Shown here in pieces: positions 61,412-64,000 of a stretch of 64,000 nt of DNA (position 1 is the stretch's first letter; every line of letters starts with the position of its first letter). The position numbers and the translations under genes were made by a program. The stretch comes from Pararhizobium qamdonense. GTDB lineage: Bacteria > Pseudomonadota > Alphaproteobacteria > Rhizobiales > Rhizobiaceae. A model generated the notes under the pieces. The model saw nothing but the letters and a program-made list of their open reading frames with translations. It did no database searches and was not told the origin of the DNA. The stretch is taken from the NCBI RefSeq assembly GCF_029277445.1, contig NZ_CP119568.1, positions 391,501-455,500 on the forward strand, given 5' to 3'.

Positions 61412-62431
61412 CTAAAATTCGGGTATGTTTTCTCGGAAGATAACCTGCAGCCGTGGGGGATGGTAATCAACCTTTCCTCCCAGAACTGCGGTCTTGAGCA
61501 TGGTAAGCGCTTCTCGTGCTTCCACCCGTGGGTTCTGGTCGATGACGGCGTCCATCGTGCCGTCGAGCAGAAAACGCTTGGTGCTTTCAGTCACCTCATG
61601 ACCCACAAAGATAACGGACTGGGCAAGACCTGCTTCCTGCAGGGCTTGCCCGATGCCGGCATTGCCGGCGCCGATATTGTAGATGCCCGACAGGTCGGGA
61701 TGCCGCTTCAGCAGCGACACGGTTTCCTCGAAAGCCCGCTGCCGATCGTCGCGGATTTCCCGAAGCTCGACGATCTCCAGATTGTGGAAATCTTCCGCAA
61801 TGACATGGCGAAATCCCATCTCCCGTTCTTCATGGCCCCGGTAGGATAGTGAGCCCGCAAACAGCGCGATCTTGCGTTTCTCTCCGCGACTCAACAGTCT
61901 CCCGAGCAGATAACCGGCCAGCCGTCCGGCGGCGCGGTTGTCGATGCCGATATATCCAAGCCTCGGAACATGCAGAATATCTGAAACCAGTGTGACGATG
62001 GGGGCACCGGAGGCTGCCAGTCTGCGCATGGCCTCCCGTACCGTTGGATGATCCAGCGCAATGACGCCAACCCCTTGCGTGGTCGCAATCAGGGCATCGA
62101 GCTGCCTTGCCAGGCTGTCGGGATTGAAGCCTTCGATCGAATGCACGCGAACATCGATGTCGTCTTGAAGCTCACCCTGTTTGACGATCTGCTGAAGAAG
62201 ATTGGCGATGAAAGTATTGGTGCCTGCTGGCAACACGAAGTCCAGCCGCAGCACCGTGCCGTTGGCTTCCTGCGTCCCGTCTGGTTCGGACGCATAGCCC
62301 AGCTTACGCGCAGTTTCGAGCACGGCCTTTCGGGTGCGCTCGCGCACGCCGTCACGATTGTTGAGGACCCTGTCTACCGTTGCCGGAGAAACCCCGGCTT
62401 CCCGTGCAATGTCCATCAAAGTCGAGCGCAA
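61412..62431 (-). CDS. LacI-family transcriptional regulator
   Basis: 339 residues. The start MRSTLMDIAREAGVSPATVD and RVLNNRDGVRERTRKAV form the LacI helix-turn-helix and hinge. The periplasmic-binding-like effector domain follows, with YIGIDNRAAGRLAGYLLGRL and GIYNIGAGNAGIGQAL; it resembles the sugar-responsive peripla_BP_4 type. It is divergent from the solute-binding protein gene and probably represses it in the absence of its sugar. Confidence 0.93.
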   Translation of the reverse strand: MRSTLMDIAREAGVSPATVDRVLNNRDGVRERTRKAVLETARKLGYASEPDGTQEANGTVLRLDFVLPAGTNTFIANLLQQIVKQGELQDDIDVRVHSIEGFNPDSLARQLDALIATTQGVGVIALDHPTVREAMRRLAASGAPIVTLVSDILHVPRLGYIGIDNRAAGRLAGYLLGRLLSRGEKRKIALFAGSLSYRGHEEREMGFRHVIAEDFHNLEIVELREIRDDRQRAFEETVSLLKRHPDLSGIYNIGAGNAGIGQALQEAGLAQSVIFVGHEVTESTKRFLLDGTMDAVIDQNPRVEAREALTMLKTAVLGGKVDYHPPRLQVIFRENIPEF

Positions 62432-62553
62432 AATCTTTCCTTTCGAGAAATGATGGAAAATGATGTATTTCGACCGGCGTCAAATACAAGGCCCCAAACG
62501 GTATTTACTCCGCTTTATCCTCAGAAACTCCATCGCGGTTTTACAAGAAAATC

Positions 62554-62648
62554 CATCATAATACGTCATTCTGGCAGTCTCCCCAGCCTATCGACAAAGA
62601 AAAGCTTAAGCGGCTCCTATTGAAGATGTAATATGATGTATTATGATG
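62554..62648. promoter_or_regulatory. Candidate operators of the LacI regulator
   Basis: ATGACGTATTATGATG (minus strand, 62569-62554) and ATGATGTATTATGATG (plus strand, 62633-62648) differ by one base. A third partial match ATGATGTATT lies near 62460. They sit in the divergent control region. Confidence 0.6.
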
Positions 62649-62726
62649 TTGACATCGATCATTTGCGACGTCATTACTCCTCAAGTTGACAGGTGTGGAG
62701 GCCAGTCAGCTTGGGAGGAGAAACCA

Positions 62727-64000
62727 ATGAGCGACATCTTTACGGTCTCGCGCCGCGGCTTGCTGGCCGCTGGTGCAAAAACCTTTGCATTGACGGCTGC
62801 AGTCGGTATTGCGCCGCAAATAATTCGGCCCGGCCGAGCATTTGCGGCCGATGCCCTGGCGCCGGGAATGGTCGGAGGGCCGACCGGATTTGATGGTGCC
62901 GAGCGTTATCAATACGGCCCTCAAACACCCGAGGGCCGTGCCATAGAAGCGGCGAAGGCGCTGAAGGCGGCCGGCAAGGCGCCGGAGCGGATCGTGCTGG
63001 GCCTTTCCGATGGATCGATCGGCCAGTTGACCCAGCCTTTCCCGGCCGGTGCGCCCTCAATCAAGGATCTTTGGGAAAAGGAAGCCGGTATCAAGCTTGA
63101 TATCGTAGGTGTTCCCAACGGCCAGGAATTCACCAAAACGATGCAGGATATCTCCACCAAAGGCGGAGCCTTCGACATCTACGCGGTTGAATGGAACCGC
63201 CTGGGCGATCTCGCCGAAACCGCCGGCATCATCAAGCTTGACGAATATGTCGCGGCTCACAAGCCGGAATGGGACGATCCCGAGCGTGGTTACGTGAACG
63301 GTGCCAAGGGCGTCTCGCTGCTGAACCAGTATCGCGGCTCCACCTACGGGGTCTCGCTCGATGGCGATTTTCAGACCTGGAATTACCGTACCGACCTCTT
63401 CAATGACGAAGCCGAGAAGAAGGCTTTCGCCGATAAGTACGGTTATGCGCTTGCGCCGCCGCGCACCTGGAAGGAGCATTCCGATATCGCGGCCTTCTTC
63501 CATCGCCCGGACAAGGGCCTGTTCGGCTCCACCGACTTGCGCAATCAGGGCTGGGGCTATACCAACTGGTATCAGCGTTTCGTGTCCATGGGCTCGCCCA
63601 ACCAATTCCTGTTCGGTGACGATGGTAAGCCGCTGATCAATTCCGACGCCGGCTATCTGGCGACACAGGAATATGTCGATAGTCTCAGCCATCATTCGCC
63701 GGATGCGATTTCCTGGGGCTGGCCTGAGCAATACGGCAACTTCGCCGGCGGTGGTGCCGCGATGACCTGCGCCTTCTCGAATCTGCCGAAGTTTCTCGAC
63801 AACAAGGCGAACGAAGGCTCAAAGGTCACCGGCAAGATAGGTTCGATGCTGTCGCCCGGCCGCGAAGTCGATGGTAAGCTTGTGAGCCGTTCGGTGCTCT
63901 GGCTGAACCTTTCGGCCTGCGTTTCGGCCCAGAGCAAAAACCCGGAGGCGTGCTACCTCCTGCTGCAATGGCTGGGTTCGAGCCGCATCTATTCCTGGAT
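62727..64000 (+). CDS. ABC transporter extracellular solute-binding protein, 3' end outside window
   Basis: 425 residues are visible from ATG 62727 (GGGAGGAG upstream), open to the window edge. A twin-arginine signal (SRRGLLAAGAKTFALTAAVG) is followed by a family-1 sugar-binding fold: IKDLWEKEAGIKLDIVGVPN, TKGGAFDIYAVEWNRLGDLA, YGVSLDGDFQTWNYRTDLF and GGGAAMTCAFSNLPKF. It would deliver a carbohydrate to an ABC permease encoded beyond 64000. Regulation by the divergent LacI protein is likely. Confidence 0.93.
   Translation, partial: MSDIFTVSRRGLLAAGAKTFALTAAVGIAPQIIRPGRAFAADALAPGMVGGPTGFDGAERYQYGPQTPEGRAIEAAKALKAAGKAPERIVLGLSDGSIGQLTQPFPAGAPSIKDLWEKEAGIKLDIVGVPNGQEFTKTMQDISTKGGAFDIYAVEWNRLGDLAETAGIIKLDEYVAAHKPEWDDPERGYVNGAKGVSLLNQYRGSTYGVSLDGDFQTWNYRTDLFNDEAEKKAFADKYGYALAPPRTWKEHSDIAAFFHRPDKGLFGSTDLRNQGWGYTNWYQRFVSMGSPNQFLFGDDGKPLINSDAGYLATQEYVDSLSHHSPDAISWGWPEQYGNFAGGGAAMTCAFSNLPKFLDNKANEGSKVTGKIGSMLSPGREVDGKLVSRSVLWLNLSACVSAQSKNPEACYLLLQWLGSSRIYSW

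Noticed and set aside
1..64000. CRISPR array, rRNA or tRNA genes, plasmid replication genes (repABC)
   Set aside because: None of the expected repeat spacing, conserved RNA segments or Rep motifs was seen anywhere in the window.

Overview
The window looks like an accessory region (plasmid, chromid or genomic island) of a Rhizobiales alphaproteobacterium close to Rhizobium or Agrobacterium. The evidence is family content: DUF982, DUF6894, DUF4142, DUF892/YciF and DUF3618 proteins, HWE-type histidine kinases, a stress-type Ku pair with LigD, and a rhizobial-style Tat sugar-binding protein next to a LacI regulator. No rRNA, tRNA or CRISPR array was seen.

Layout. 1-3656: the end of a GMC oxidoreductase followed by poorly coding DNA. 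3657-6481: a DUF892 protein and a three-gene membrane-stress operon. 6500-9430: a tyrosine-recombinase remnant and an IS630 transposase pseudogene split by an intact IS2-group IS3 element. 9651-19100: three signalling blocks (hybrid kinase, HWE kinase, two Crp/Fnr regulators, a response regulator with small proteins), with transaldolase, DUF982, DUF4142 and DUF6894 genes between them. 19200-25700: zinc alcohol dehydrogenase, manganese catalase, thioredoxin-reductase-like enzyme and small proteins. 25785-33326: divergent treY/treZ (trehalose from glycogen), a decayed glgA, DUF982 genes and an SDR. 33772-42000: an Mfd-like helicase, a LOV-HWE photoreceptor kinase, a second DUF892, and a histidine phosphatase with NAD(P)HX dehydratase. 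42146-47400: a CGNR regulator with an EamA exporter, then small stress proteins. 47501-48407: a second copy of the recombinase remnant abutting a truncated UvrD-type helicase. 48934-54261: a non-homologous end-joining locus (two Ku proteins, a small protein, LigD). 54270-55100: gene debris. 55136-64000: a more ordinary region with LysR/SnoaL/SDR, MarR/hydrolase, a frameshifted GMC oxidoreductase and a LacI/ABC binding protein.

Unifying signal. At least sixteen promoters match the alphaproteobacterial general-stress sigma factor (EcfG/RpoE2) consensus, GGAAC, 17 (rarely 16) bases, then GTT. Nearly all sit just upstream of a gene start: both DUF892 genes, the DUF3618 operon, transaldolase, DUF982s, DUF4142, alcohol dehydrogenase, Mn-catalase, treY, treZ, SDR, the phosphatase operon, EamA, a disordered protein, DUF6894 and the Ku operon. 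The segment therefore reads as a general-stress-response island combining osmoprotection, peroxide removal, iron or DNA protection, redox metabolism and DNA-break repair. No sigma factor, PhyR or NepR is encoded here, so control must come from elsewhere in the genome.

Decay. A roughly 616-bp direct repeat brackets about 41 kb. Many paralogues carry one or two frameshifts (DUF4142-2, two DUF982s, DUF6894-2, glgA, a DUF3618 fragment, the 58.9-kb GMC oxidoreductase). This suggests a duplicating and eroding region, although uncorrected sequencing errors could explain part of it.
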